From Mesoplasma lactucae ATCC 49193 (GTDB taxonomy: Bacteria > Bacillota_I > Bacilli_A > Mycoplasmatales > Mycoplasmataceae): DNA of 64,000 nt. Positions 9,770-20,075 of the stretch are shown here, one piece after another. Location: assembly GCF_002441935.1 (NCBI RefSeq), contig NZ_CP023668.1, positions 1-64,000 of the forward strand, given 5' to 3'. Position 1 is the first letter of the stretch. Each line of letters begins with the position of its first letter. The position numbers and the translations under genes were made by a program. The notes under the pieces are model-generated. The model did not search any database and had not been told where the DNA came from. It saw only the letters and a program-made list of their open reading frames with translations.

Positions 9770-10807
9770 CTAAATAACTCCTTCTATTTCTAAAGTTAAG
9801 GAATTAAGCATTGGAGTTAATTTAACTTCTCGTTCTTTAATTAAGTTTCCATTTTCATCAAACTCAATTAATCTTCTTCCATAAAGTTCAACTACTTCTT
9901 TAATATCGGAATGAGCAGATTTAATCATTTTAATTTCTTGTCCATCTTCTAATTGATAGATTAGAATTGCATCATCTCCTGCATAATCCATTCTAATTAA
10001 TATTCCAATTCCTAATAGTTTAGAAGTTTTTTGATAAAGAACATCTTGAGGTTTAACTCCAATAGTTTTATTGTTGTAGTTAATAATGTTTGTATTACCA
10101 ACAAACTTAGCAGTATAGGTATTACATGGTAGATTTCATAAATCGTATGGATTTCCTTCACATGCCATTTTTCCATCATGAAGTAAGTAGATATAATCAC
10201 TCATACTTAAAGCTTCTTCTTGATCGTGAGTAACCATGATTGTTGGGATACCCATTTCTTTAACTAAGTCATGAACTCAATCTCTTGTTCCTTTTCTTAA
10301 AGCTGCATCAAGAGCTGAAAAGGGTTCATCTAATAAGAGAACGGTTGGATTTTTAACAATTGCTCTAGCAATAGCAACTCGTTGTTTTTGCCCTCCAGAA
10401 AGTAATGAAACTTGTTTATTTAAAAAACTAGCCATTCCAACCCTTTCAGCAATTGTTTCTACTTTTTCTTTTCTCTCTTTTTTATTCATTCCAAGCATTT
10501 TTAAAGGCATTTCAATATTTTGATAAACACTTTTATTTGCATATAAAGCATAGTCTTGAAAAACAACTCCAATATTTCTTTTTTGAGTTGAAGTATCTAA
10601 TCAAGTTTGACCATTATAAAGAATGTCGCCACTATCAACTTCTAAGAATCCTGCTATCGCATTTAAGGTTGTTGATTTACCACAACCAGAACTTCCTAAT
10701 AAAGAAATAATTTGTCCTTTATCCAAGGTTAAAGAAATATCATCAATAACTGTTTTTTTATCTTTTTTCTTTCCATAAGAAATACATAAATTCTTAACTT
10801 CTAGCAT
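9770..10807 (-). CDS. ABC importer ATPase, UgpC/MalK/PotA-like (operon 2)
   Basis: A 345-residue ATPase with [28 protein letters not shown] and MVTHDQEE, nearly identical to the operon 1 copy across the nucleotide-binding domain. Divergence is concentrated in the C-terminal regulatory part, which is about 11 residues shorter. The start ATG overlaps the end of a 50-codon ORF (AAATGCTAG), a typical coupling arrangement. The recent duplication of the operon is clear; retention of both suggests distinct regulation or ligand. Confidence 0.88.
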
Positions 10808-10953
10808 TTTTTAAAACCTTCCTTAAAGTTATTTGCTTCTATTGATAAATTTTTACAAAAAAATAAACCAACAGAAACATCAAAAATGCTTCCGTTGGTT
10901 TTATAAGTTTCTTGAGCTTCTAGGCTCAAATTCTTGTCAATAATTACTCTCAT
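10801..10953 (-). CDS. small ORF (50 residues) leading importer operon 2
   Basis: Frame from ATG at 10953 to TAG at 10801, overlapping the ATPase start by 7 nt. GGGAG lies about 11 nt before the ATG. The product starts MRVIIDKNLSLEAQETYK and ends [10 protein letters not shown], with no membrane segment or known motif. It occupies the place of the nuclease in operon 1 but shows no resemblance to it. It may be a leader peptide coupling translation into the ATPase, or a small unknown protein. Recognised only from position and reading frame. Confidence 0.4.
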   Translation of the reverse strand: MRVIIDKNLSLEAQETYKTNGSIFDVSVGLFFCKNLSIEANNFKEGFKKC

Positions 10954-10989
10954 AATCAATGTTTCTCCCTTCAATTTTTAAAGAAATAA

Positions 10990-11158
10990 TTCTAAACAAG
11001 TGAAAAAAGCCTAAAAAAAGGGTGCTTCCAAGGTTTTTGAAAGCATCTTTTTTCGGTTAATATCTCACGATATTTATTATTTAGTTATTATTTGTCTCTC
11101 ACAAATAATTTATTTCTCTTTGAAAGTTAGTATACCTAAAAATTGGTATTAATTACAA
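10990..11158 (-). promoter_or_regulatory. promoter and structured leader of importer operon 2
   Basis: On the minus strand TTGTAA (11153-11158) and TATACT (11129-11134) with an 18-bp spacer make a good promoter. The leader then has hairpin AUUAUUUGU/ACAAAUAAU (loop GAGAG), hairpin AAUAUC/GAUAUU (loop GUGA), and a terminator-like stem (about 11020-11048) followed by U at 11013-11019, about 60 nt before the small ORF. A terminator inside a leader implies conditional read-through. It does not match the purine aptamer of operon 1 or any class I recognise. Confidence 0.55.
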
Positions 11159-11180
11159 GAAAAATAAAAATTAATTTTCA

Positions 11181-11206
11181 AAATAAAAAATGGCCTAAAC
11201 CATTTT
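11181..11206 (-). terminator. terminator of the OLD-nuclease operon
   Basis: AAATGG/CCATTT stem with a U-rich tail on the minus strand, 15 bp after the stop codon of the OLD-type gene. A short stem, but well placed. Confidence 0.6.
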
Positions 11207-11220
11207 ATACAAGTCAACAA

Positions 11221-13119
11221 TTATTTTATTTCCATAAATAATTTCTCAAAATTATTTAATGTTTCTTTTGATAAATCTTCTTTTTTAACAGTTTTTTTAA
11301 AAACCGATGCATTGTTATAAGTTTTGTTTTTTAATCCAAATTTTTCTAAATCTTCTTTAGAAAATAAATCTTCAATCACTTTAAAACTAGGGTTTATATC
11401 TGTAAGAGTAATTGCTTCATAATCATTATCTTCCGCAATCTTTTTAAACTTCATACCTGCATTATCCCCATCAATCAAAAATCTTGGATTCTTCCTAATT
11501 TTTCTTAGTTTTTGTATTAATTCTTCGAATTTTTCTTTATTCATAAGAACGCCTTGAATTGGTATGAAGAAAAGAATTTTACCTAAACCGAAGAAATTTT
11601 TCATAGCAGATAGATAACTATAGTCTGTTTCACCTTCTACAAAAACAACTTCGACATTCGGATCCATAATTTGGTGTTGTTCAACGGTTAGAGCGGCTTT
11701 TAAATCATAAAGAATATCGTAATCTCCTTCTTTGCTGTCGTTCATTGTAAAACGATTTTTAATTGTTGAGTTGCTTCCTTCATCAGATTCTTGTACGATT
11801 CTTAACTCCTCTAAACAATCGTTATTTACCATCTGACAAGAGTGTGTAGCAGTAACAAAAGTTAAATCATTTTCTATAGAATAATCTTTTAAAAATTCTC
11901 TTAATTCTATAATGCCCTTTGGATGAAGTCTTGATCCTATTTCATCAATTAAAACTATATCTCCAGGCTTAAAAGGCTTTTCTAATAGATAATTGAAAAA
12001 GAAATTAAAGAATCATTTAAATCCTTCAGACGTTCTTGAAATAGATACAGCTTGCTTTTTATCGGTCATCGCAAAAGTTACATCCGATGGGTTAATTAGT
12101 AGTTTAAATTTATAACGTTCTTTTCCAACATTATAAATATTATTAAATTTTTTAGAAATTTCTTGCAGTCTTTTGTTTAGAGGCGCTTCCATGTCTCTAA
12201 TAAGGCTTAATCTCTTATTTGTTTTGTAATTGTTATATGAATCAGTGAATTCTGAAGGGTCTTGGTTTATTGCCTTAAATATTCTTTCTAAGAAGGGGTT
12301 CAATTTCATTTGACCGTCATGTACTTCAACAGATAAATCAGAATCCTTTATTTCTAAATTATCCTTATATTCATAAATGTTTGGAATTAAGTTAAAACCT
12401 AATTCATCATCAAACGGTGAGGTTAAAACCTTAGATAATTTATTATATTTTTTAGATAGAATTCTTTTTACAAATTCATTGTTTCTAGATTCACCTTCTT
12501 CAACTAAATAATTTTTTAGTCATGTCGAAAGAATTGATAGTGATTGAATATCGTTTTTCGCGTTATCTAAAATGAAGTTGCGGTTCTTAAATCATTGAGT
12601 ATTCATCTCAAATTGCGCTTCTGCAAGTTCTACTTGTTCTGTGTTATTGTAAATATATCTACCGTTGGAATAGTGACCATTATTATTTAACGCAGGTATT
12701 TCATTTTCCTTTGCTTTTTCTATAACTTTTTCACATATATCTTTGAATTCTTCAAAACCATAATCAATTCTTTCTTGTGTTTCGTTATTGCATTTTCATG
12801 GTGTACCAAATCACTCATTCTTTGTTTTCTTATAGTGGAAAGTAAAACCACTATCAGTATTTACAACAAGATCTAATGAGACGTCTTTTTCATCTTTAGA
12901 CATTGCTCTTTCGTTGATATCATAATCTGTAATTCGATTGTAGTTTGATATATTTTTAATAGCTGCTAAAACGTTACTTTTACCTAAGTTATTTGGTCCT
13001 ATTAATGTAACTAAATCTCCAATTTTTCCTTTGCTTAACGCTTGGTTTAAGATGACTTCATCATCTTTTTTAATTCCTAAATTTCTGTATTTAGAAATTT
13101 TAATTTTTCTTTGGCTCAT
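11221..13119 (-). CDS. OLD-family ATPase-TOPRIM nuclease
   Basis: A 632-residue protein. Walker A is GPNNLGKSN near residue 42. Walker B is IVLIDEIGSRLHP near residue 388, followed by FVTATHS. The C-terminal half carries a TOPRIM domain with EGETDY (about 493) and DGDNAG (about 552), the metal-binding acidic pattern of OLD nucleases. Known OLD proteins are SMC-like ATPases that nick or degrade DNA, and many act against phage. It lies 4 nt downstream of an HTH gene and is probably co-transcribed with it. Three Trp codons are TGA. The length is typical for a class 1 (stand-alone) OLD protein; no UvrD-like partner is adjacent, so it is not a Gabija pair. Confidence 0.82.
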
Positions 13120-13123
13120 ATAC

Positions 13124-13447
13124 CTATAATTCCCCTTTTAATAATTTCAGCAATTCTTTTGCTTGTTTTGTATTCATCTCATTAACAATAGCAATAATTT
13201 CTTCTTTATCTTTTGATGTCCTTTCATTGGCATCAAAATCATTCAATATGTATTTAATTACTTTGTTTTTTGAGGCAAATTTATTTTTTTCAATAAATTT
13301 AAATAATTTTAAAACTTGTCTATTTATCTCTTTTGTATGCCCGCTATCATATAGCTCTATATATCTATACAAAGTAGGTCTAGATATGTTTAAATAAGTA
13401 GCGAGTTCTGAGATTTTTATATCCATGTTTTTTAATATTTCTTGCAT
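13124..13447 (-). CDS. small HTH transcription regulator
   Basis: A 107-residue protein with an N-terminal helix-turn-helix: ISELATYLNISRPTLYRYIELY (about residues 12-33), followed by a charged helical region. It precedes the OLD nuclease by 4 nt. No good Shine-Dalgarno is seen before ATG 13447; a -10-like TATAAA lies within a few bases of the ATG, so translation may be leaderless. The palindromes at 13464-13498 sit directly upstream and make autoregulation likely. I do not recognise a named family. Confidence 0.7.
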   Translation of the reverse strand: MQEILKNMDIKISELATYLNISRPTLYRYIELYDSGHTKEINRQVLKLFKFIEKNKFASKNKVIKYILNDFDANERTSKDKEEIIAIVNEMNTKQAKELLKLLKGEL

Positions 13448-13463
13448 GAATTTATATTAACTC

Positions 13464-13498
13464 ACTTTACATTTTTTGTAAAGTATTACAAAAAATGT
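13464..13498. promoter_or_regulatory. palindromic operator upstream of the HTH-OLD operon
   Basis: Two overlapping dyads. ACTTTACA (13464-13471) and TGTAAAGT (13477-13484) are separated by five T. ACATTTTTTGTAA (13469-13481) and TTACAAAAAATGT (13486-13498) form a perfect 13-bp inverted repeat around AGTA. They overlap the expected minus-strand promoter of the regulator gene. Binding by the adjacent HTH protein is inferred. Confidence 0.6.
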
Positions 13499-13567
13499 TT
13501 TTAAATTTATTTAGAAATAAATAATTATTTACCTAATTTCACCTTTTAAAAGTGAAAGAGAATTAAG

Positions 13568-13573
13568 TATAAT
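13568..13573 (+). promoter_or_regulatory. alaS promoter (-10)
   Basis: TATAAT at 13568-13573 in the 200-bp gap before alaS, followed by about 75 nt of leader. No T-box features (specifier stem, conserved T-box sequence) are seen in the leader. Confidence 0.6.
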
Positions 13574-13650
13574 AAAAGATAACGTTATTTAAAGAAAATA
13601 AGTAACAAAACTTTATATTTAAAACAAGTTATAGAATGAGAGAAATATAA

Positions 13651-16332
13651 ATGAAAAAATTAACTTCAAATCAAATTAGACAAATGTGATTAGACTTCTT
13701 TATTTCAAAAGAACACCACTTTGTTGAACCAGTTAGTTTAATTCCAGTAAACGATCCAAGTTTATTATGAATTAACTCTGGAGTTGCTACTTTAAAACCA
13801 TATTTTGATGGGAGAAAAACACCTCCATCAAAAAGATTAACAAACTCTCAAAAAGCAATTAGAACAAATGATATTGAAAATGTTGGAGTCACTGCACGTC
13901 ACCAAACCATGTTTGAAATGTTAGGAAACTTTTCAATTGGAGATTATTTTAAAACAGAAGCAATTCACTTTGCTTGAGAATTATTAACTTCACCAGAATG
14001 ATTTGCCATTCCAAAAGATAAACTATATATCACTGTTTTTGAAGAAGATAGTGATGCTTATGATGTTTGAACTAAAGAAATCGGGATTCCCACAGATCAT
14101 ATTTTTAAAATGACTCGTGATACCAACTTCTGAGATGTTGGACAAGGACCATGCGGTCCTAACACTGAAATCTTTTTTGATCGTGGAATTAAATGAGATA
14201 AAGATAATTTAGGAACTAAATTATTATCAGAAGATATGGAAAACGACCGTTATATTGAAATTTGAAACATTGTTTTCTCACAATATAACAATGATGGTCA
14301 TGATAACTATAGTGAACTTCCAAGAAAGAATATCGATACTGGTGCTGGATTAGAACGTTTAACTTCAATCTTTCAAGATACACCAACTAACTTTGAAACT
14401 GATTTGTTCTTACCAACTATTAAAGCAGTTGAGCAATTAAGTGATGGGTTTAATTATTCAATTGAAAACTATGAAAACCCAACAAAAGAACAAACAAGAA
14501 TTAATACTGCTTTTAAAGTTATTGCAGATCACGTGAGAGCAGTTTCATTTGCCATTGCTGATGGAGCTTTTCCTTCAAACAAAGATCGTGGGTATGTTAT
14601 TCGTCGTTTAATTAGACGAGCAACTACTTATGGAAGAGAATTAGGAATTAATGAACCATTTCTATATACATTAGTTGATTATGTAATTGATGTAATGGGT
14701 GAATTCTATCCTTACTTAAAAGATAAAAAAGAAATTATTCAAAAAACTATTAAAAAAGAAGAACAACAATTCTTAAAAACTTTATCTAAAGGATTTGAAA
14801 AATTAGAAACTATTATTAAAGAAAAAAATAAAGTTGATGGAGCTGATGCTTTATTATTATTTGAATCATTTGGTTTCCCGATTGAATTAACACAAGAACT
14901 AGCTGCTAATAGAAATGTTGAAGTTGATTTAGATGAATTCAACCGTTTATTAGAAGAAGCTAAAGAAGCTAGTCGTACTTCTAGAAAAGATTTAAAAGCT
15001 TGAAATAAACAAAACGAATTATTTACAAAATTAGATGTTGAATCTGAATTCATTGGTTATGACACTTTAGAAAATCCAGAAGCTAAAATTGTTTATATGT
15101 TTGTCGATGAAACTCCGGTAGAAAAAGCTTCAACTGGAAGTGTCTTTGTGATTTTAGATAAAACTCCTTTCTATGCTGAAAAAGGAGGACAAGCTGCAGA
15201 TAACGGATATCTATTCTTAAAAGATGGTTCAAAAGTATTTGTGAGTGACGTTCAACAAGGACCAAAAGGTCAAAACATTATGGAAGTTGAATTAAAAGGT
15301 CATGAACTTAAAGTCGGTGATCTAGTTGATGCCAAAGTTAATGAAGAAAAACGTGAATTAACTATGAAAAACCATAGTGGTACTCACATGGTTCATGCAG
15401 CTTTACGTCAAGTATTAGGAAACACTGTAATGCAATCTGGTTCATATAACGATGAACACGGATTAAGAATGGACTTTACTTATGATGGTCATATTTCAAA
15501 TGAAGAACTAGAACAAGTTCAAGATACAGTTAATGACATTATTAACTTAGGTATTAATCGTGAAGTTTATCATACAACTATTCAAGATGCGATTAATAAA
15601 TATCATGCCTTAGCTTTCTTTACAGAAAAATATGATGATATTGTTCGTGTTGTAAAATTTGGTGATTTTTCTAGTGAACTTTGTGGGGGAACTCACGTTG
15701 AAAACACAAGTGATATTGAAGACTTTATTATTACTAAAATTGAATCAAAAGGAGCTGGAGTTTATCGTGTGACTTGTTTAACAAGCAACGATACAGTTTC
15801 TGAATATGTTAATAATGTTTTTGATGAACAAAAAGAAGAAGTTGAAAACTTAATGTCTAAATACAATATCTTAAAAGATACTTTAAGTGATAAAGATTTA
15901 GAAACTAAGTTTGAACAAATTAAAAAACTAACTGTTGATAAGAAAAACATTACCAAATTAAAAGAGTTAATTAATGAATTTAAACAAAGCTTTAAAGATT
16001 GAGATAAAAAAGTTGAAGAATTAAAAACTAATAACAAGATTAAAGAATACGAACAAGTAACACCAACTAAAAGCAAAAATGGTGTTGATGAAATCAATTT
16101 AACTGTTAAAGATCTAAATATTAAAGAATTAAAAGCTTTAGCTGATGTGTTAAGAAACAAATATGATGGTGTAATTGTGATTCTTTTAAGTGAAACAAAT
16201 AATGGTAATTTTGCTGTTGTTGCAGTTTCTGAAAGCTTACAAGATAAATACAAAGCAATTGATATTTTCAAAAACCTTGAAGTTTCACCAAAAGGTGGAG
16301 GAAATGCTAATATCGCTCAAGGTAAATATTAA
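13651..16332 (+). CDS. alaS: alanyl-tRNA synthetase
   Basis: An 893-residue class II synthetase that charges tRNA-Ala. The N-terminal catalytic core includes [13 protein letters not shown] and NTGAGLER-type motifs ([10 protein letters not shown]). The editing domain carries HSGTHMVH (about residue 574) and CGGTHVE (about 678), the His/Cys zinc ligands that clear mischarged Ser/Gly. A coiled segment and C-Ala domain end in [14 protein letters not shown]. Several Trp codons are TGA. It is bounded by its own promoter and terminator and splits the defence-like island, so the flanking genes may have been inserted beside a conserved gene. Confidence 0.97.
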
Positions 16333-16342
16333 TAATAGAGTA

Positions 16343-16378
16343 AAATAAGCGTAACGAGGGATTACGTTTATTTTTTTA
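16343..16378 (+). terminator. alaS terminator
   Basis: Stem AATAAGCGTAA/TTACGTTTATT with loop CGAGGGA, followed by T residues. It lies only 18 bp before the next start codon, so the following gene must be read from a promoter at the end of alaS or by read-through. Confidence 0.75.
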
Positions 16379-16395
16379 TTAGGGAGAGAAAAAAT

Positions 16396-18822
16396 ATGGG
16401 GCAAATAGAAGAACAAAAAAGTGAAGTGCTAGGACATTTAAATAGCAATATTAAGATTGATTTGCACATTCATTCAATTGGTAGCACAAAAAGGGATGAA
16501 AATTTAGTACCTGAAAGTACAATAGACAATTTAAATATTTTATTCGATAAATTAGAGGAGTATGGAATTGGTTTATTTTCATTTTCTGACCACAACAATT
16601 TTGATAAGGAAATCTTTATGGCAGCAGAGGAAATGATTTCTAAAAGAGAAAAGAAAATAGTTAAAAATATCATTCCAGGAGTTGAATTAAATGTTAAATT
16701 TGATGATTCTCCGGTTGATGGTCAGCTCAATGTATACTTTGATGCTAAAAACGAAAATGATTTGCAAAAAATTCAAGATGTTATCGCTGAAAAATGCTGC
16801 CACATACAAAAGAAAGAATTTCTAACTGAAAAACAATTAATTGAATTAATTTCAGCAATTGGTTTAAATGTTCTAATAATTCCTCCACAAACAAAAGGGA
16901 AGGACCACAAAAAAATTAATGGGTCTGCTACAGATATGACAAGAGATTTTGATAATAAGTTTGGGTATTTTTTTAATGGAGCTGAATACCAAAAACCAAG
17001 AGTCGAAGGAATATTTAGAAATGATTTAAATAGAATTAATATGCCATATGGATTGATAACTGGTAGTGATTGTCATAATTGAAACATTTATCCGTATCAT
17101 GATGAAAAAACAAGAGAAGAACAAATGGCCGAAGATCCTAAAAAGTACTTTACTAGTGTAAAAATGCTTCCGAATTTTAGGGGATTATTGTTCGCACTTT
17201 CTTCACCTACAACCAGAATAGATAGAATAATTAATGAAAATAATATGAATTATATAGAAAGCATCGACATTAATGGAGAGAAAATCCTTCTAGATAAATC
17301 AGTAAATGTTTTTATAGGAAATAATGGTTCTGGTAAGAGTGCTTTATTTCAAAATATATTAAAAGATAATTCCAAAATAAATAAGGTACCTGAGTATTAT
17401 GAAAAAATAAAAAAGATTAATGGCTTGTCTTTTAATAATGCTTCTCAGAATTTGGATATAACTTCCATTTCACAAAATGAAATAACGTATAAAGATTCAC
17501 TTATTGATGATGTAGTAAACGAATTAAAATTAAACATAAATAATGATGATTTCGTAAAATCAGTTAATTCAACAATAAAAGTTATAAAAGACGTTGTACA
17601 ACAGAATATTGATTTTGATAATCAAAAAATTGAATTAAATAGATTTGATTTTAACGTAAAAATTCTTGATGATAAACCAATGTTTTATCCAAGAATAGAA
17701 AAAACAAAATGCTATAGCAAAAAGGATTATGAAGATGTAGTGACAAAAATTAAATCTTCTATCGAAAATATACAAGACATTATTAGTGGGCTTTCCAAAA
17801 ATTTATTGAAAGAAGATATTGAAACAAATGAAGATATTCAAAACCTAAATAAGGTTATTGAATATTTAGAATTTTTAAATAAAAAATATTCTTTAAAATT
17901 TTATGAAGAAAAAGCAAAGGAACGTATGTTTGCTAAAGTTGATAGCTTAATAGGTGATAAAAATAAAGCGATGAATTCTAAAAGAAATGCAAAAGAAAAA
18001 GAACTTACTAACTATCGAGATTCTAAGGATAAAATAAACAACAAAGTAAAAGGTTTTATTAAATCCAAGATTGCCAAAGAAAAAAACAAAAACATAACTT
18101 ACGATGCTATAAGACAGGAACATTTAAGTACGTCTGGTGGAATAGCAGTATCTAAACCAGATGAATCTGGGTATGAATTTGAAATGCATACAAAATATCA
18201 CGGAATCACTTTAGAAAAAGGTGAACTTATCGCAAGCATTTTTAACAAAAATTGTGAAAAGTTTGAGTTGATAACTACTGATGAAGAATTGAATGATTCT
18301 ATAAATAAACAGTATATTTCTCCAGAAGCTAAAAATGGAATCAACGAAATAATTGATGCCAAAAAAGAGAAATTCATTAACTCTTATTCAAAAACTAATA
18401 TTATTATTAATAATTCTTATGATAGCGAAAAAGGTTCTACACCAGGTGAAGAAGCTAAAATTTATATAAAATATAAATTAACAAAAGCTGAAAATAATAA
18501 TGCCATAATTATGTTCGACCAACCAGAAGATAATATTTCTAACAAAAACATTAACGAAATAATTGAAACTATTAATGCTATTAGGGATGAACATCAAATT
18601 ATTATTATTACTCATAATCCTTTATTGGCCATTAATTTGGATGCAGATAATATAATATTCCTAGAAGCTAATAAAAAAACAAAAAAAATAACACCGAAAT
18701 TCGGTTGCTTAGAACAAGTAGACCCGTTTGATACTACAAAATTAATTATTGATGAAATGGAAGGTGGAGAAAATGCAATCAAAAGAAGATTTAAATTTTA
18801 CAACTCAACAGAAGGATTGTAA
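16396..18822 (+). CDS. PHP phosphoesterase - SMC-like ATPase fusion (defence-type)
   Basis: An 808-residue two-part protein. Residues 1-230 form a PHP-type metallo-phosphoesterase: DLHIHS (about 21), FSDHN (about 64), GVELN (about 95) and GSDCHN (about 223) supply His/Asp ligands. Residues 300-808 form an SMC/RecF-like ATPase: Walker A GNNGSGKSA (about 308), a long Lys/Glu-rich coiled region, Walker B IIMFDQPED (about 706) and IIITHNP. Similar PHP-ATPase proteins are annotated TrlF-like in some databases, and related ABC-ATPase nucleases act in phage defence. AGGGAGA lies about 10 nt before the ATG. A small gene overlaps its 3' end by 50 nt. The substrate is not known. Confidence 0.78.
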
Positions 18823-19108
18823 GGAAATAGTTATCAATCTTGAACTTACTAAAAACAATGAAATTATTTTTTGTGTCGATGACAATGAAATATATAAATT
18901 GACTTCAGAAGGAGAAAAAGTGCCTGGGGAAGTATTTGCAAAAATGTATGATGTTGATGATGTACTCAATACAAAATTCAAATTAATTTCTAACAAACAA
19001 AAAGGAATGTCAAGGGATAAATTTTTTGATGAATTATTTGAGCTATTAAAAATTCAAATTGAATCAATTAATGAAATAATTGACGAAGAATCTTTAAATC
19101 TAGCATAG
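18773..19108 (+). CDS. small acidic partner of the PHP-ATPase
   Basis: A 111-residue protein, no family recognised. The start ATG 18773 was chosen because GGTGGAG lies 4 nt upstream; it is 50 nt inside the end of the PHP-ATPase gene in another frame. It is rich in Asp/Glu and Lys, has no membrane segment, and contains EVFAKMYDVDDVLNTKF and a C-terminal acidic helix ending IIDEESLNLA. The overlap and shared terminator indicate an obligate pair. A regulator, adaptor or antitoxin-like role is possible but unsupported by motif. Confidence 0.65.
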   Translation: MQSKEDLNFTTQQKDCKEIVINLELTKNNEIIFCVDDNEIYKLTSEGEKVPGEVFAKMYDVDDVLNTKFKLISNKQKGMSRDKFFDELFELLKIQIESINEIIDEESLNLA

Positions 19109-19122
19109 CTAGATTTTTTTAT
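19096..19122 (+). terminator. terminator of the PHP-ATPase pair
   Basis: Nine-base-pair stem AAATCTAGC/GCTAGATTT with a three-base loop and a T tract. It overlaps the last codons of the small gene, whose TAG lies in the loop and descending arm. Confidence 0.85.
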
Positions 19123-19160
19123 TTTAAATTGGTGTGAATAAGTTTAGAAGATCTCATTAT

Positions 19161-19217
19161 TGATATAATCTAACTAGTGATGAAATTTTATAATTTCAGT
19201 ATTAAGGGATAATGGTT
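19161..19217 (+). promoter_or_regulatory. promoter and leader of the restriction-modification operon
   Basis: Extended -10 TGATATAAT at 19161-19169. The short leader has a small hairpin GAAATT/AATTTC and an AAGGGA nine bases before the start of the endonuclease gene. Confidence 0.65.
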
Positions 19218-20075
19218 ATGAAAAAAGATTTTAATGAGTTTATTCAAACTCTGCAACCAGGCATAATGACCTATGAAGATTTGGTTGATGTAGATAAAGT
19301 TATTTCAAATTATGAAAAATGATCTTTTGAATTTGATGAGGTAAATAAAATTATCGGAGATAAGGAAAACTTTTATAAAAATTTAAATAAAGTTTTAAAT
19401 GATAATCCTTCTATAAAACAATATGTACCACTTCTTTTTGCTACAAGAAATGAGCAAAAGAAAATGTTAGGTAAAGATTATGAATTAATTCAATTTAATA
19501 ACAAAACTCCAAACGAAGAAGTTATTGAAGTTATTAAGAATTCACCTTTAGATGAATTAGTTGGAAAAGGTTATGTTAAGAATATTAACGATTATTTAAT
19601 TGGTGTTGAAGTGGGATTAGACACTAATGCTAGAAAAAATAGAACTGGTAAAGTTATGGAAACTAAAGTTGCAGAATTATTAGCAGATAAAGGTTTAGAT
19701 GTAACTTTACAATACAACTCTAAAAATCTATTAATTAATCACTTAATCAGTGAAGAAGATATTTTAAAGATTTTCCCTGATGGTAGTGCAGATAAAGTAT
19801 TTGATTTCATGTTTGAATACGATGGAGAAATTTATTTAGGAGAAACAAATTTCTACTCATCTGGTGGTTCTAAATTGAATGAAGTTGCAAAATCATACAT
19901 TCTATTGGATGAAAGAATTAACAATGTGAAAGGTTTTCACTTTGTTTGAATTACTGATGGAGTTGGATGAAAATCTGCTAAAAATCAAATTGAAGAAGCT
20001 TATGGAGATATTGAATATATTTATAACTTAGATGAATTAAAAAACCATACAGTAAAGGAGTTGTTTTCTAAATAA
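19218..20075 (+). CDS. DpnII/MboI-family type II restriction endonuclease (GATC)
   Basis: A 285-residue endonuclease of the DpnII family, which cuts unmethylated GATC. The diagnostic block DFMFEYDGEIYLGETNFYSS-GGSKLNE (about residues 197-222) carries the catalytic Asp and Glu followed by the family's ETNFYSSGGSKLNE signature, and the length matches the usual size (about 285-290). The stop codon overlaps the methylase ATG by one base. Unusually, the nuclease precedes the methylase; no C-protein gene is seen. GATC specificity is inferred from the family. Confidence 0.9.

Noticed and set aside
13574-13650. T-box riboswitch upstream of alaS
   Set aside because: The leader is under 80 nt and lacks a specifier stem, the conserved T-box sequence and a terminator.
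15762-16271. Minus-strand open frame inside alaS
   Set aside because: Antisense to a highly conserved synthetase gene, no promoter or ribosome site, skewed composition.
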